DNA from: Amycolatopsis mongoliensis
Lineage (GTDB): Bacteria > Actinomycetota > Actinomycetes > Mycobacteriales > Pseudonocardiaceae
NCBI RefSeq assembly: GCF_030285665.1
Contig: NZ_CP127295.1
Span: 5,084,001 to 5,148,000, forward strand
DNA length: 64,000 nt
Direction of reading: 5' to 3'
Made by a program: the position numbers and the translations under genes. This document shows positions 45,978 to 54,932 of this stretch, one piece after another (position 1 is the first letter of the stretch; every line of letters begins with the position of its first letter). Under the pieces are notes generated by a model. It saw only the letters and a program-made list of their open reading frames with translations, was not told where the DNA came from and did not search any database.

Positions 45978-45989
45978 CTTGACTTCAAG
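45978..45989. promoter_or_regulatory. Candidate SoxR site in the soxR/transketolase gap
   Basis: CTTGACTTCAAG is a palindrome with 5-bp arms in the 52-bp divergent gap. SoxR operators are CTTGA/TCAAG-type inverted repeats, but usually longer and with different spacing, so the assignment is tentative. Confidence 0.4.
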
Positions 45990-46015
45990 TTTAGTCGAGG
46001 TTGCATCGTTGGAGT

Positions 46016-46705
46016 ATGACCACTGCGACCGAGCCGGGCTACGCCGAGCTGCCGCGCCTGATTTCACTGATGACCGGCGACGACAAGCACCAAGCCGCCG
46101 CGGAGTCCACTGTGGACGTCCTGTGGGTGCTCTACGACCGCGTGCTCGACGTCACCCCGGCCACCTTCCGCGAGCCGGGCCGTGATCGTTTCCTGTTGTC
46201 CAAAGGACACGGCCCGATGGCTTACTACGCCGTGCTCACCGTGAAGGGCTTTCTCGGCGAAGCCGAGCTGCCGACGTGGTCCGACGCGCTGTCGCGCCTC
46301 GGGCGCCACCCCGACCGGCGGCGCGTACCCGGAGTCGAGATCTCGAGCGGCTCCCTCGGCCACGGCCTGCCGATCGCGCTCGGCACGGCGCTGGGCCTGC
46401 GTGCCCGCGAGCTGAGTTCGAAGGTCGTGACGCTGATCGGCGACGCCGAGCTGGACGAGGGCTCGAACCACGAGGCGATCGTCGTCGCGGCGCGCTTCGG
46501 CCTGGAAAACCTGACGACGGTGGTGATCGACAACCAGTCGTCGACGCGCGGCTGGCCGGGAGGCATCGCGCGCCGCTTCGACGTGGAGGGCTGGGAGACG
46601 CGCACGGTGTCCGGCCGCGACCACGCCGCGCTGTACGAGGCGTTCACCGGCGCCCATCCCGGCCGGCCGCTGGCCGTGGTCGCCGTCGTCGAACCGAAGG
46701 GCTGA
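46016..46705 (+). CDS. Transketolase, N-terminal subunit
   Basis: A 229-residue thiamine-diphosphate-binding half of a two-subunit transketolase. Features: FLLSKGHGPMAYYAVL, EISSGSLGHGLPIALGTALG and the TPP motif GDAELDEGSNHEA with VIDNQSSTRG. Split transketolases transfer two-carbon units and also occur in secondary metabolism. It precedes the C-terminal subunit by 5 bases. The ATG at 46016 is taken; a strong ribosome site is lacking. Confidence 0.88.
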   Translation: MTTATEPGYAELPRLISLMTGDDKHQAAAESTVDVLWVLYDRVLDVTPATFREPGRDRFLLSKGHGPMAYYAVLTVKGFLGEAELPTWSDALSRLGRHPDRRRVPGVEISSGSLGHGLPIALGTALGLRARELSSKVVTLIGDAELDEGSNHEAIVVAARFGLENLTTVVIDNQSSTRGWPGGIARRFDVEGWETRTVSGRDHAALYEAFTGAHPGRPLAVVAVVEPKG

Positions 46706-46710
46706 TCTCC

Positions 46711-47595
46711 GTGAGGGAAACGTTTTTGAAGGCGACCGAGGAAATCCTGGACGCGGACCCGGACGTGGCGATCGTGCTGGCGGACATCTCGGCGGCCCAG
46801 CTGGCCGGCGCCGCGCGCAGGCACCCGGACCGGGTGATCAACGTGGGGATCCGTGAGCAACTGCTGGTCAGCACGGGCGCGGGCCTGGCGCTGGCGGGGT
46901 TGCGGCCGATCGTGCACACGTTCCCGTCGTTCCTGGTGGAGCGCGCGTTCGAGCAGATCAAGCTGGACTTTTCGCACCAGGACGTGGGCGGGGTCCTGGT
47001 GTCGTACGGAGCGTCGTACGACATGCCGGCAGCGGGGCGGACACACCAGTCGCCGGGTGATGTGGCTTTGATCGATTCCCTGCCGGGGTGGACGGTGCAC
47101 GTGCCGGGTCACGCTGTCGAAGCCCGCCGGTTGCTGCTGGAGTCGATCCCCGGCGACGGGCGCGTCTACCTGCGGCTTTCGGCGCAGTCGAACGCTTCCC
47201 CGCACCTGGGCGTCGGCTTCACCCGGCTGCGGTTCGGGTCGTCGGGTGTGGTCGTGGCGGTGGGGCCGGTGCTGGATCGGGTGCTGCGGGCGTGTGCGGG
47301 CCTGGATGTCACGGTGTTGTATGCATCGACGATCCGGCCTTTCGATGCTGCTGGTCTTCGGTCGGCGGTGCTCTCGGCTTCCGGTTCGGTCGTTCTCGTG
47401 GAGCCTTATTTGGCGGGGACTTCGGCTTTCTGGGTTTCGGAGGCGTTGGCGGACTTGCCGCATCGGTTGCGGTCGCTGGGGGTTCGGCGGGACGTGGAGG
47501 TCCGGACTTATGGCGGGACTGGCGACCATGATCTGGCGCATGGGTTGGACGCGGGGTCGTTGAGGCTGTCGATCAGGGATTTCCTGGGGGAGTAG
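46711..47595 (+). CDS. Transketolase, C-terminal subunit
   Basis: A 294-residue partner with the pyrimidine-binding domain (RVINVGIREQLLVSTGAGLALAGLRPIVHTFPSFLVERAFEQIKLD) and a C-terminal transketolase domain. GREQ-type glutamate (IREQ) activates the TPP. It starts at GTG 46711 directly after the N-subunit stop. The pair gives a complete enzyme. It converges with the next membrane-protein gene, overlapping it by 23 bases. Confidence 0.88.
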   Translation: MRETFLKATEEILDADPDVAIVLADISAAQLAGAARRHPDRVINVGIREQLLVSTGAGLALAGLRPIVHTFPSFLVERAFEQIKLDFSHQDVGGVLVSYGASYDMPAAGRTHQSPGDVALIDSLPGWTVHVPGHAVEARRLLLESIPGDGRVYLRLSAQSNASPHLGVGFTRLRFGSSGVVVAVGPVLDRVLRACAGLDVTVLYASTIRPFDAAGLRSAVLSASGSVVLVEPYLAGTSAFWVSEALADLPHRLRSLGVRRDVEVRTYGGTGDHDLAHGLDAGSLRLSIRDFLGE

Positions 47596-48682
47596 GAGGA
47601 GCGGCATCAGAGCCGGAGTCGGGATGTTTGTAGCGGACGCTGACCCTGCGATCCTGGTCCATCAACTTCATGAGCTTCTCGTTGTTCCAACGCTCCTCCA
47701 CACTGTTGCGCGGAAGTTCGGTGTGGAGACTTTCGTAAAGCTTGAAGCGATTGAGATCCACGACAGTGGCCATGATGGTCATGTAGTCGGCAGCGGATGC
47801 CGCTGTGGCGCGGTAAGCCAGCCAGCTGAACGCATACGGGACCAGGGCAACGAGTAACCACAGGCCATCAGTTGCGAGGAAGCCGCACGTCATCACGGTG
47901 GCAACCATGAAGACCACGCAGAGTCGCACGGTCATATCGAACTGCTGGCGAGCATCTCGTAGGTGGTCCAGATGTCGTTGCTCGGCTACGAGGGAGAAGT
48001 GCTGGGCAGTGAGGATGACGTCGAGCCCGTACTGCTTGCCCACGCGGTCCTCTGCGCCGCGCAACACATTGCCCAAGCGTGTGGGCATCGTTCTGGCGAT
48101 GGTCGGATAGGAGCGAATGACCCCGAACAATGCGTCCTCTGCGGCCCGCAACCCTGCGAAATTCGCGCCTGCGACAGAATCGAAAACCTCGTTGCGGCGT
48201 GCTTCTCTGGTCTGGGCATCCCAAGCCCGTGGGTCTTCGTCGTAGAGGTCCTGCAGAAGCCGATCGAGTCCTGCAATGCGGCGTCGGCGAAGCGCTTTTC
48301 TCCGATTATCGAGCAAGTCCAAACGGCGGCGGTGGCGGCCGATCCGCCAGCGCAGCACCAGTCGCGCAGGCCCCGAGCTACCCCAGTAACCTTCGAGCAG
48401 CCGGGTCATCCCGAACTGCAGCGGGTTCAGGACCAAGCCGACGATCAATGACGCCAGCAAGATCCACAGCAGTGCTCCGGCATAGCTGCTCGGAGTCCAG
48501 CCGGACAGCGCTGTGCTCAGTTGCTGCAGGTCCGGCCGGCCGCGCCAGGAGTTGCTCGTGATCAAAACGGCGCCCCACAGTACCAAGAACAAGGACGGGA
48601 TCATTCCCACGATCCCGAAGTAGCGGCCGACCCGGGTGCCGACGGACGTCGCCGCGTCGGTCAGCGAGGTGCTTGCGGTCAT
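47573..48682 (-). CDS. Four-segment membrane protein, unrecognised
   Basis: A 369-residue protein with two hydrophobic segments at the N-terminal part (about 25-45 and 70-95), a long charged cytosolic region (WRIGRHRRRLDLLDNRRKAL...), then two more segments (about 245-290) and a soluble tail. No family recognised. The DNA is clearly less GC-rich than its surroundings, which suggests lateral acquisition. The ATG at 48682 overlaps the stop of the zinc-ribbon gene upstream by four bases, so both make a two-gene operon. Confidence 0.7.
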   Translation of the reverse strand: MTASTSLTDAATSVGTRVGRYFGIVGMIPSLFLVLWGAVLITSNSWRGRPDLQQLSTALSGWTPSSYAGALLWILLASLIVGLVLNPLQFGMTRLLEGYWGSSGPARLVLRWRIGRHRRRLDLLDNRRKALRRRRIAGLDRLLQDLYDEDPRAWDAQTREARRNEVFDSVAGANFAGLRAAEDALFGVIRSYPTIARTMPTRLGNVLRGAEDRVGKQYGLDVILTAQHFSLVAEQRHLDHLRDARQQFDMTVRLCVVFMVATVMTCGFLATDGLWLLVALVPYAFSWLAYRATAASAADYMTIMATVVDLNRFKLYESLHTELPRNSVEERWNNEKLMKLMDQDRRVSVRYKHPDSGSDAAPPTPPGNP

Positions 48683-48912
48683 CGGGACTTCGCCGAGGGG
48701 TTGAAACCGCATTTCGAACAGCTACGACCACCGTGGTTGTTCTTCTTGACCCGCCCCTTGCAGCGAGGTCGCGGGCATGGCTGATCGTCGTCGACGGGTT
48801 CAGGGGCGCGCTCGCGATCGCCGGGTTGTCGGTAGCTCGGATTCTCATAGCGGACCAAGGGCGTGGTCCGGGCTGTGCCGAACATCAGCCGTAGCAGGCC
48901 CATGGCCCTCAC
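48679..48912 (-). CDS. Small zinc-ribbon protein
   Basis: A 77-residue basic protein with a C-terminal zinc ribbon C-x4-C...C-x2-C (CPRPRC and CSKCGF). The N-terminal half is without recognisable domain. It is followed by the membrane protein with four-base overlap and shares its lower GC content. Zinc ribbons of this kind bind nucleic acid or mediate protein contacts. A GTG start at 48912 or ATG at 48903 is possible. Confidence 0.6.
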   Translation of the reverse strand: MRAMGLLRLMFGTARTTPLVRYENPSYRQPGDRERAPEPVDDDQPCPRPRCKGRVKKNNHGGRSCSKCGFNPSAKSR

Positions 48913-48976
48913 CCCGCCCTCCAGGATCCGACCATGTTAGGTCAGCATTCAGGCTCCGTCGACAAGGTGAGGCGAG

Positions 48977-49582
48977 GTGGTGATGGGCTTTTCGCCCTGG
49001 GCGGTGCCCGCTGTGGGGATCGTCGTGGTCGCCGTCGCCGGGGTGTTCGGGGCGCTGTGGGCCTGGCTTGCCGTGGGGGTTCTCCTCGTGGTGGGGGTGG
49101 GCGGGCTCGCGTGGGGAGTGCTTCGGGAGCGCCGGACCGATAGCGTGGCCTCCATGGGGTCCAGCATTCGGCCGATCGCGCTCGGCCTGATCCGGCGGCG
49201 CGATCAGATCCTCGTCTTCGAGGGGCGCGATGACGTCAAAGGCGAGACCTACTACCGGCCACTCGGAGGTGGGGTCGAGTTCGGGGAGCGCAGTGACGAC
49301 GCCCTCGTGCGCGAGTTCCGTGAGGAGCTCGACGCCGAGATCGTCGTCAAAGAACGGCTCGGGGTGCTCGAGAACGTCTTCGCCTGGCGCGGCAACCCCG
49401 GGCACGAGATCGCCTTCATCTACGAAGCCGAGTTCGTCGACCCCGAGCTGTACGCCAGGGACGCCATGAAAATCCTCGACGACCCCGCCACCGCCGGCTG
49501 GGTCGACCTCCGGGACTTCCGGGACGGCGGCAAGATCCTCTACCCCCACGGGCTCACCGAACTGCTCTCATCGGAGCACTGA
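48977..49582 (+). CDS. Nudix-family protein, possibly membrane-anchored
   Basis: The Nudix domain (residues 60-201) has GGGVEFGERSDDALVREFREELDA, close to the Nudix box but with Asp in place of the final Gly. The segment before it, from GTG 48977, encodes two hydrophobic helices with third-position GC of about 90 percent, so it looks coding; a GAGG-type ribosome site precedes it. A shorter start at ATG 49154 with TAGCGT 7 bases before would give a soluble 142-residue protein. Substrate unknown. It overlaps the convergent NIPSNAP gene by 15 bases. Confidence 0.75.
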   Translation: MVMGFSPWAVPAVGIVVVAVAGVFGALWAWLAVGVLLVVGVGGLAWGVLRERRTDSVASMGSSIRPIALGLIRRRDQILVFEGRDDVKGETYYRPLGGGVEFGERSDDALVREFREELDAEIVVKERLGVLENVFAWRGNPGHEIAFIYEAEFVDPELYARDAMKILDDPATAGWVDLRDFRDGGKILYPHGLTELLSSEH

Positions 49583-50098
49583 CCGCGCGGTCGGCTCCAG
49601 CAACTCGGACCCGGGTGCCGCCGATCGGCTGAAGGACACCGTGAACGGCCCGTCCGTCCGGACCGGCAGCTGCGGGAAGTCGTTCGGCGACGGCTCCGTC
49701 TCGAACACCGCGAACGCCGACGGCGACGCACCGAAGGAGAGATACACCCCCGAGCCCGGCGGCGGGGAAGCGAGACCCCGAACCACCGGACGCAGCAACA
49801 GCACGTCGTCCGAGTCCACCATCGTCGCGTTGGCCGCGGAGCGGTGTTCCTCCCACACCGGCCCGAAGTAGAACGACTCGAGAGCCGCACGGCGGGCAGC
49901 CATGGAGCGGAAGCCCCGCAGCCACACGAACTGGTCCGGCGAGGCCGGAGAGTGGAACAGTCCGAACAGGTGCGCCCCGGCCGCCTCCTGCGGCTCGACG
50001 AACTCGCGCTCGAACAGCGAGATCAGCTCGTCGCGCCGCCCCGGGTGCAACGTGTAGCGCCGCAGCTCGAGCACCGTCTCGAAATCACCGAAGGTCAT
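49568..50098 (-). CDS. NIPSNAP-family protein
   Basis: A 176-residue protein with the NIPSNAP/ABM-type opening VLELRRYTLHPGRRDELISLFE, and later FHSPASPDQFVWLRGFRSMAARRAALESFY. The fold is a ferredoxin-like barrel, used in monooxygenases and unknown-function proteins. No clear catalytic site. It is 36 bases downstream of the acyl-CoA dehydrogenase on the same strand. Confidence 0.85.
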   Translation of the reverse strand: MTFGDFETVLELRRYTLHPGRRDELISLFEREFVEPQEAAGAHLFGLFHSPASPDQFVWLRGFRSMAARRAALESFYFGPVWEEHRSAANATMVDSDDVLLLRPVVRGLASPPPGSGVYLSFGASPSAFAVFETEPSPNDFPQLPVRTDGPFTVSFSRSAAPGSELLEPTARSVLR

Positions 50099-50134
50099 GC
50101 CCGCAGACTAAAGAGCCCCACCGACAAAAACCGC

Positions 50135-51307
50135 TCAGCGGAAGGCCGCCAGCCCCGTCACCGCCTGGCCCAGCGACAGCGCGTGCATCTCCTCCGTGCC
50201 TTCGTACGTCAGCACCGTCTCCAGGTTCGCCATGTGCCGCATCACCGGGTACTCCAGCGAAATCCCGTTCGCCCCGAGCATCGACCGCGCCGTCCGGGCG
50301 ACGTCCAGCGCCGAGCGGACGTTCGCCATCTTCCCGAAGCTCACGTGGTTGTGGTGCAACGACCCGGCGTCCTTCAGCCGCCCGATCTGCATCGCCACCA
50401 GACCGGCCCGGTTGACCTCGACCAGCAGGTCGGCGAGCTTGCGCTGCGTCAGCTGGAACCCGGCCAGCGGCTTGCCGAACTGCGACCGCGACAGCGTGTA
50501 CTCCAGCGCCGACTCGTAACAGGCGCGAGCCGCCCCGACGACGCCGAACAAGATCCCGTAGCGGGCTTCGTTCAGGCACGACAGCGGCCCGCGCAGGCCC
50601 CGGACCTCCGGAAACGCCGCCGACGCCGGCAGTCGGACGCCGTCCAGGACCAGCTCCGCCGTCAGCGAGGCCCGCAGGGACAGCTTGTGCTTGACCTCGT
50701 TGGCCGTGAACCCCGGCGTCGACGTCGGGACGACGAAGCCGCGGATCCCGTCGTCGGTCTGGGCCCAGACGACCGCGACGTCGGCGACCGTTCCGTTGGT
50801 GATCCACATCTTCGTACCCGACAGCACCCAGTCCGACCCGTCGCGCACCGCCCGCGTCCGCATCGAGCCCGGGTCGCTGCCCGCGTCCGGCTCGGTCAGC
50901 CCGAAGCAGCCCAGCGCGTCGCCGGTGGCCATCCGCGGCAGCCACTCCTGCCGCTGCTCCTCGCTGCCCCACTTGTGGATCGCGTACATCGCCAGCGAAC
51001 CCTGCACCGACACGAAGCTCCGCAGCCCCGAGTCGACGGCTTCCAGCTCGCGGCACGCGATGCCGTACGCGACCGCGCTGGTGCCGGCGCAGCCGTAGCC
51101 CTCCAGGTGCATGCCCAGCAGCCCCAGCGAGCCGAAGCCCTTGGCCAGCTCGGCGGCCGGCAGCGCGCCCGATTCGTACCAGTCCGCGACCCGGTCCAGC
51201 AGGTTGTCCTTCGCGTACGCGCGGACGGCGTCGCGGATGGCGCGTTCCTCCTCGGCGAGCCCGGCGTCGAGGTCGAGGAAGTCGTGCGGATCAGGGGTGC
51301 GGCTCAT
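50135..51307 (-). CDS. gcdH: Acyl-CoA dehydrogenase, glutaryl-CoA dehydrogenase type
   Basis: A 390-residue FAD flavoprotein. Signature LGCFGLTEPDAGSDPGSM and WITNGTVADV match the family. The catalytic glutamate lies in VLTYEGTEEMHAL near the C-terminus, the position used by glutaryl-CoA dehydrogenases. The sequence QFGKPLAGFQLTQRKLADL is also family-typical. Predicted role: glutaryl-CoA to crotonyl-CoA in lysine/tryptophan degradation. Substrate specificity is inferred from motif similarity. Confidence 0.85.
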   Translation of the reverse strand: MSRTPDPHDFLDLDAGLAEEERAIRDAVRAYAKDNLLDRVADWYESGALPAAELAKGFGSLGLLGMHLEGYGCAGTSAVAYGIACRELEAVDSGLRSFVSVQGSLAMYAIHKWGSEEQRQEWLPRMATGDALGCFGLTEPDAGSDPGSMRTRAVRDGSDWVLSGTKMWITNGTVADVAVVWAQTDDGIRGFVVPTSTPGFTANEVKHKLSLRASLTAELVLDGVRLPASAAFPEVRGLRGPLSCLNEARYGILFGVVGAARACYESALEYTLSRSQFGKPLAGFQLTQRKLADLLVEVNRAGLVAMQIGRLKDAGSLHHNHVSFGKMANVRSALDVARTARSMLGANGISLEYPVMRHMANLETVLTYEGTEEMHALSLGQAVTGLAAFR

Positions 51308-51355
51308 GAGGGCTCCCGGGGGACGCGTCGATGCGGCCCCCGCAGGAAACCACAG

Positions 51356-51532
51356 TCAGGCGTCTGTCCTCCGCGTGGCGTTCGTCACGCGGGCAGCAGA
51401 CGCGGCCGGGGTGCACCGCGACCGGATCTGCTGGCGGGGGATCAGCAGTTCGCTGAACTGCGGAAACGGCACGCTCTCGATGTCTTCGCGCCAGGCGTGC
51501 AGCATCTGGGACAGCAGATCGTCCTCGGCCAT
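51356..51532 (-). CDS. 58-residue small protein
   Basis: ATG at 51530-51532, with a GGGAGG ribosome site five bases upstream on this strand, opens a short frame MAEDDLLSQMLHAWREDIES...; it ends at 51356 with TGA. The N-terminal half is acidic-amphipathic; the tail is basic (ARVTNATRRTDA). It fills a 396-bp gap between gcdH and the next secreted-protein gene. No family recognised. Confidence 0.5.
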   Translation of the reverse strand: MAEDDLLSQMLHAWREDIESVPFPQFSELLIPRQQIRSRCTPAASAARVTNATRRTDA

Positions 51533-51703
51533 CTTCGCCTCCCTGGCGTCCGGTCGTGCCGGGATCAGCCCACACGATCGGGTGACTTGATACCCAGCGA
51601 CCGGGACGCCCAAACGTCCTTCTCCAAGATTCTTCCGGCCGGTCAGTCCTCCGTGGCAGAATCTCGTCGCCGCCGCCCAGGCCTCTACTCCCGAGGAGCG
51701 CAC

Positions 51704-52567
51704 ATGCGCGCACTGCGGACGGCAAGTCTGCTCGCCCTCACCACCGCCACCCTGCTCGGCGCCACCGGCGTGGCCACCGCCCGCGACGCGCACTGGTGCC
51801 AGGTCGGGCACACCACCGCCGAGAACCGGGTCAGCGGCGAGGGCATCACCACGCTGCGGCTGCCCGGCCACGCCCCCGAGATCGTCTACCGAAACGGCGC
51901 CACCATCCCGCAGCCGCTCAAGGACGAGGGCTGGGGCCACGTCGGCGACCCGGACTCGCTGCGCGGCTACCTCTTCGACGTCTACCAGGACACCGTCAGC
52001 CCCACGCCGGCCACGAAGATGTACCTGGTCACCCAGCCCGACGGGACGACCACCGAGTTCGTCCACCCGTTGCAGGCCGACGAGCCCGCCGCGAACGCCA
52101 ACGCCGAGGTCGCGGCCACCCCCGACGGCCAGTGGCTGGTCTCCGGCCCGCTCGGCGAGATCGACCGCCTCTACGTCTCGCCGACGCCGTTCCTCAACCC
52201 CCGCGCCCCGAAGCAGGCCGGCGACCTCCCCGTCGCCGCGCGCATCCACCTCGACCACCACATCCGCAGCGCCCAGGGCTGCGACTTCGTCGGCCCGACC
52301 CGCCTGATCTGCGCCACCAGCGACCCGTACAACGACCTGTACCCGACGAACCTGCAGCTCCTGCAGATCGACCTGCCACGGCCGCTGAACGGCCACGACG
52401 TCACCGCCAACGTGCACGAAATCGGCCAGGTCCCGCTGGTCAGCACCTGCACCGGCACCTTCACCCCGGAGGGCGTCGACTACGACGCCGGGGTGCTGCG
52501 CGTGGAGGTCGTCCCGCCGGCGCCGTGCAACACCGTGACGGACGTCTATTCGTTCGAGCGCCGCTGA
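51704..52567 (+). CDS. Secreted protein of unknown function
   Basis: A 287-residue protein with a clear signal peptide ([26 protein letters not shown]). The mature part is predominantly strands with tryptophans and cysteines ([22 protein letters not shown]), which may form a beta-propeller-like domain. No family recognised. ATG 51704 follows GAGGAG. It precedes hisH by 23 bases, but that gene seems to have its own leaderless promoter. Confidence 0.75.
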   Translation: MRALRTASLLALTTATLLGATGVATARDAHWCQVGHTTAENRVSGEGITTLRLPGHAPEIVYRNGATIPQPLKDEGWGHVGDPDSLRGYLFDVYQDTVSPTPATKMYLVTQPDGTTTEFVHPLQADEPAANANAEVAATPDGQWLVSGPLGEIDRLYVSPTPFLNPRAPKQAGDLPVAARIHLDHHIRSAQGCDFVGPTRLICATSDPYNDLYPTNLQLLQIDLPRPLNGHDVTANVHEIGQVPLVSTCTGTFTPEGVDYDAGVLRVEVVPPAPCNTVTDVYSFERR

Positions 52568-52577
52568 CGGCGACGGC

Positions 52578-52583
52578 TACGCT
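52578..52583 (+). promoter_or_regulatory. -10 element (TACGCT) of hisH, leaderless arrangement
   Basis: TACGCT lies 7 bases before the hisH GTG at 52591 with no ribosome site between. Confidence 0.5.
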
Positions 52584-52590
52584 GGGTGGC

Positions 52591-53217
52591 GTGTCTCGTG
52601 TGGTGATTCTCGACTACGGTTCCGGCAACCTCCGCTCCGCCGAACGCGCCGTGGCGCGCGCCGGGGCCGAAGTCGAGGTCACCGCCGACCCGCATGCCGC
52701 GCTCGAGGCCGACGGCCTGGTCGTGCCCGGGGTCGGCGCGTTCTCGGCGTGCATGGCGGGACTCCTGGACGTCAAGGGCCACCGGATCATCGGCAAGCGC
52801 CTCGCCGGCGGCCGTCCCGTGCTCGGCATCTGCGTCGGCATGCAGATCCTCTTCTCCCGCGGCGTCGAGCACGGCGAGGAGACCGAGGGCACGGGGGAGT
52901 GGCCGGGCGTCGTCGACCGGCTGAACGCGGACGTCCTGCCGCACATGGGCTGGAACACCGTGCGCGCGCCGGCGGACTCGCAGCTCTTCGCCGGCCTCGA
53001 CCCGGACGAGCGGTTCTACTTCGTCCACTCCTACGCCGCCCGCAAGTGGGAGCTCGACGGCCTGGCCGGCCAGGAACCGAAGGTCACCTGGGCCCACCAC
53101 GGCGAGGACTTCGTCGCCGCGGTCGAGAACGGGCCGCTCTGGGCCACCCAGTTCCACCCGGAGAAGTCCGGCGACGCCGGCGCGCACCTGCTGCGCAACT
53201 GGCTCGCGACCCTCTGA
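52591..53217 (+). CDS. hisH: Imidazole glycerol phosphate synthase, glutamine amidotransferase subunit
   Basis: A 208-residue class I glutaminase that feeds ammonia to HisF. It has the nucleophile segment [10 protein letters not shown] (Cys), HMGWN and the C-terminal His-Glu in [18 protein letters not shown] at the start is typical. The GTG start fits a leaderless mRNA with TACGCT 7 bases upstream. It is separated from hisF (61.4 kb) here by 8 kb, an unusual split. Confidence 0.95.
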   Translation: MSRVVILDYGSGNLRSAERAVARAGAEVEVTADPHAALEADGLVVPGVGAFSACMAGLLDVKGHRIIGKRLAGGRPVLGICVGMQILFSRGVEHGEETEGTGEWPGVVDRLNADVLPHMGWNTVRAPADSQLFAGLDPDERFYFVHSYAARKWELDGLAGQEPKVTWAHHGEDFVAAVENGPLWATQFHPEKSGDAGAHLLRNWLATL

Positions 53218-53240
53218 CCGGGTGACGCGCGTCTCCGCCC

Positions 53241-53246
53241 TAGAGT
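53241..53246 (+). promoter_or_regulatory. -10 element (TAGAGT) of priA, leaderless arrangement
   Basis: TAGAGT lies 7 bases before the GTG at 53254 of priA, again without ribosome site. Confidence 0.5.
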
Positions 53247-53253
53247 TACCGGC

Positions 53254-53991
53254 GTGACTTTCACGCTGCTTCCCGCCGTTGATGTGGCCGATGGCCAGGC
53301 CGTGCGACTCGTCCAGGGCGAGGCCGGCACCGAGACCTCCTATGGCAGCCCGCTGGAAGCGGCGCTCGCCTGGCAGCGCGACGGCGCCGAGTGGATCCAC
53401 CTGGTCGACCTCGACGCCGCCTTCGGCAAGGGCAGCAACCGCGAACTGCTCGCCGAAGTCGTCGGTCGGCTCGACGTCCAGGTCGAGCTCTCCGGCGGCA
53501 TCCGCGACGACGCCTCGCTGAAGGCCGCGCTGGCCACCGGCGCCCGCCGCGTCAACCTCGGCACCGCCGCGCTCGAGGACCCGGCGTGGACCGCCCGCGT
53601 GATCGGCGAGTACGGCGACCGCGTCGCGATCGGCCTGGACGTGCGGATCACCGAGGCCGGCCACCGCCTCTCGGCCCGCGGCTGGACGTCCGACGGCGGC
53701 GACCTGTGGGAGGTGCTGGAGCGCCTGGACCGCGACGGCGCGTCCCGCTACGTCGTCACCGACGTGAGCAAGGACGGCACCCTGCGCGGCCCGAACCTCG
53801 AACTGCTGCGTGACGTCGTCGCCCGCACCGACGCGCCGGTGATCGCCTCCGGCGGGGTGTCCAGCGTGGACGACCTCGTCGCGCTGGCCGGCCTGGCGTC
53901 CGACGGCGTCGAGGGCTCGATCGTCGGCAAGGCCCTCTACGCAGGTGCTTTCACGCTGCCCGAGGCCCTCGCCGCGGTCGCGAAGGTCTAG
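53254..53991 (+). CDS. priA: Bifunctional phosphoribosyl isomerase PriA (HisA/TrpF)
   Basis: A 245-residue (beta-alpha)8 barrel enzyme. It isomerises ProFAR in the histidine path and, in actinobacteria, phosphoribosyl anthranilate in tryptophan synthesis. Start [21 protein letters not shown], the ELSGGIRDD segment and the C-terminal phosphate-binding strands ([23 protein letters not shown]) agree with PriA. Actinobacteria usually lack separate trpF, so the bifunctional role is likely. GTG start, leaderless. Confidence 0.93.
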   Translation: MTFTLLPAVDVADGQAVRLVQGEAGTETSYGSPLEAALAWQRDGAEWIHLVDLDAAFGKGSNRELLAEVVGRLDVQVELSGGIRDDASLKAALATGARRVNLGTAALEDPAWTARVIGEYGDRVAIGLDVRITEAGHRLSARGWTSDGGDLWEVLERLDRDGASRYVVTDVSKDGTLRGPNLELLRDVVARTDAPVIASGGVSSVDDLVALAGLASDGVEGSIVGKALYAGAFTLPEALAAVAKV

Positions 53992-54064
53992 CGTTACCTC
54001 CGGCGTAATCGACGCCGCGCGCCCGGCGCGTCAGGATTCCTTACCGGACAACGGAAGGAACGCC

Positions 54065-54415
54065 ATGACCGCTTACGGACTCGCCCACCTGCGCCCGCCC
54101 GCCGTGCTGCCCGAGGACGTCTTCCGCTACCTGGAGCGCATCCAGGCGACGCTCGACCCCTTCGGCGGCCGGTTCGTCGTGCACGGCGCGCCCGTGCACG
54201 TCATGGAGGGGGAGTGGCCCGGCGCGCTCGTGATCATCGAGTTCCCGGACCTCGCCGCGGCGCACGAGTGGTACGACTCGCCCGCGTACCAGGAGATCCT
54301 GCGGTTGCGCGCCGACCACATCCCCGGTGACCTGGTGCTCGTGGAAGGCTGCGGTCCGGACCACGACTCGGCCGCCATGGCCGCGGCGATGCGCGCGGTG
54401 GGTGTGCCCCGATAA
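54065..54415 (+). CDS. DUF1330 family protein
   Basis: A 116-residue protein of the DUF1330 (ferredoxin-like) type, with FGGRFVVHGAPVHVMEGEWPG and VIIEFPDLAAAHEWYDSPAY, the core of the family. Function unknown. The ATG at 54065 follows GGAAGGA. Confidence 0.85.
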   Translation: MTAYGLAHLRPPAVLPEDVFRYLERIQATLDPFGGRFVVHGAPVHVMEGEWPGALVIIEFPDLAAAHEWYDSPAYQEILRLRADHIPGDLVLVEGCGPDHDSAAMAAAMRAVGVPR

Positions 54416-54442
54416 GGGGCTGACAGCGGCCGCCGGGGGCCG

Positions 54443-54448
54443 TAGGTT
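54443..54448 (+). promoter_or_regulatory. -10 element (TAGGTT) of the GNAT gene, leaderless arrangement
   Basis: TAGGTT lies 7 bases upstream of the GTG at 54456; no ribosome site is present. Confidence 0.45.
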
Positions 54449-54455
54449 GCCGCGG

Positions 54456-54932
54456 GTGGAGGAGATCGTCACCCAGCTCGAAATGACCGCCGCCGAACAG
54501 CTCAACCCCGCGCCGGTCGTCGACGGTGTCGCGCTCGAAGCCACCGGACCGGGACCGGCCATCCGCGACCTGCACGTCCGGATCGGGACGCCGTACCGGT
54601 GGCCGAGTGCGTCCCGATCGGACGGAGACTGGGCGCGCTGGCTCGCCGAACCGGGCCGGCGGTACCGGCTCGTCGAATACCGCGGCGAGGTCGCGGGCGC
54701 CGCCGACTTCGAGCCGCAACCCGGCGGCGACGTCGAGATCACCACCTTCGGCCTGCTGCCGGAGTTCGTCGGCAAAGGCCTCGGCGGCTACGCGCTCACC
54801 CTCGTCGTGGCCGACGCGTGGGCCCTGCCGGGCGCGCGTCGCGTCTGGTTGCACACCTCGACGCTCGACCACCCGAACGCGCTGCCGAACTACCTGCGGC
54901 GGGGCTTCCGCAGCTTCAGCCGTCCAGCTTGA
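54456..54932 (+). CDS. GNAT-family N-acetyltransferase
   Basis: A 158-residue protein with the GNAT acetyl-CoA-binding region: ITTFGLLPEFVGKGLGGYAL, matching the V.P..rg.G.G motif, then LHTSTLDHPNALPNYLRRGFRSF. The N-terminal substrate part is not recognised. GTG 54456 is chosen because TAGGTT precedes it by 7 bases. It overlaps the convergent PPOX gene by 17 bases. Confidence 0.8.
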   Translation: MEEIVTQLEMTAAEQLNPAPVVDGVALEATGPGPAIRDLHVRIGTPYRWPSASRSDGDWARWLAEPGRRYRLVEYRGEVAGAADFEPQPGGDVEITTFGLLPEFVGKGLGGYALTLVVADAWALPGARRVWLHTSTLDHPNALPNYLRRGFRSFSRPA

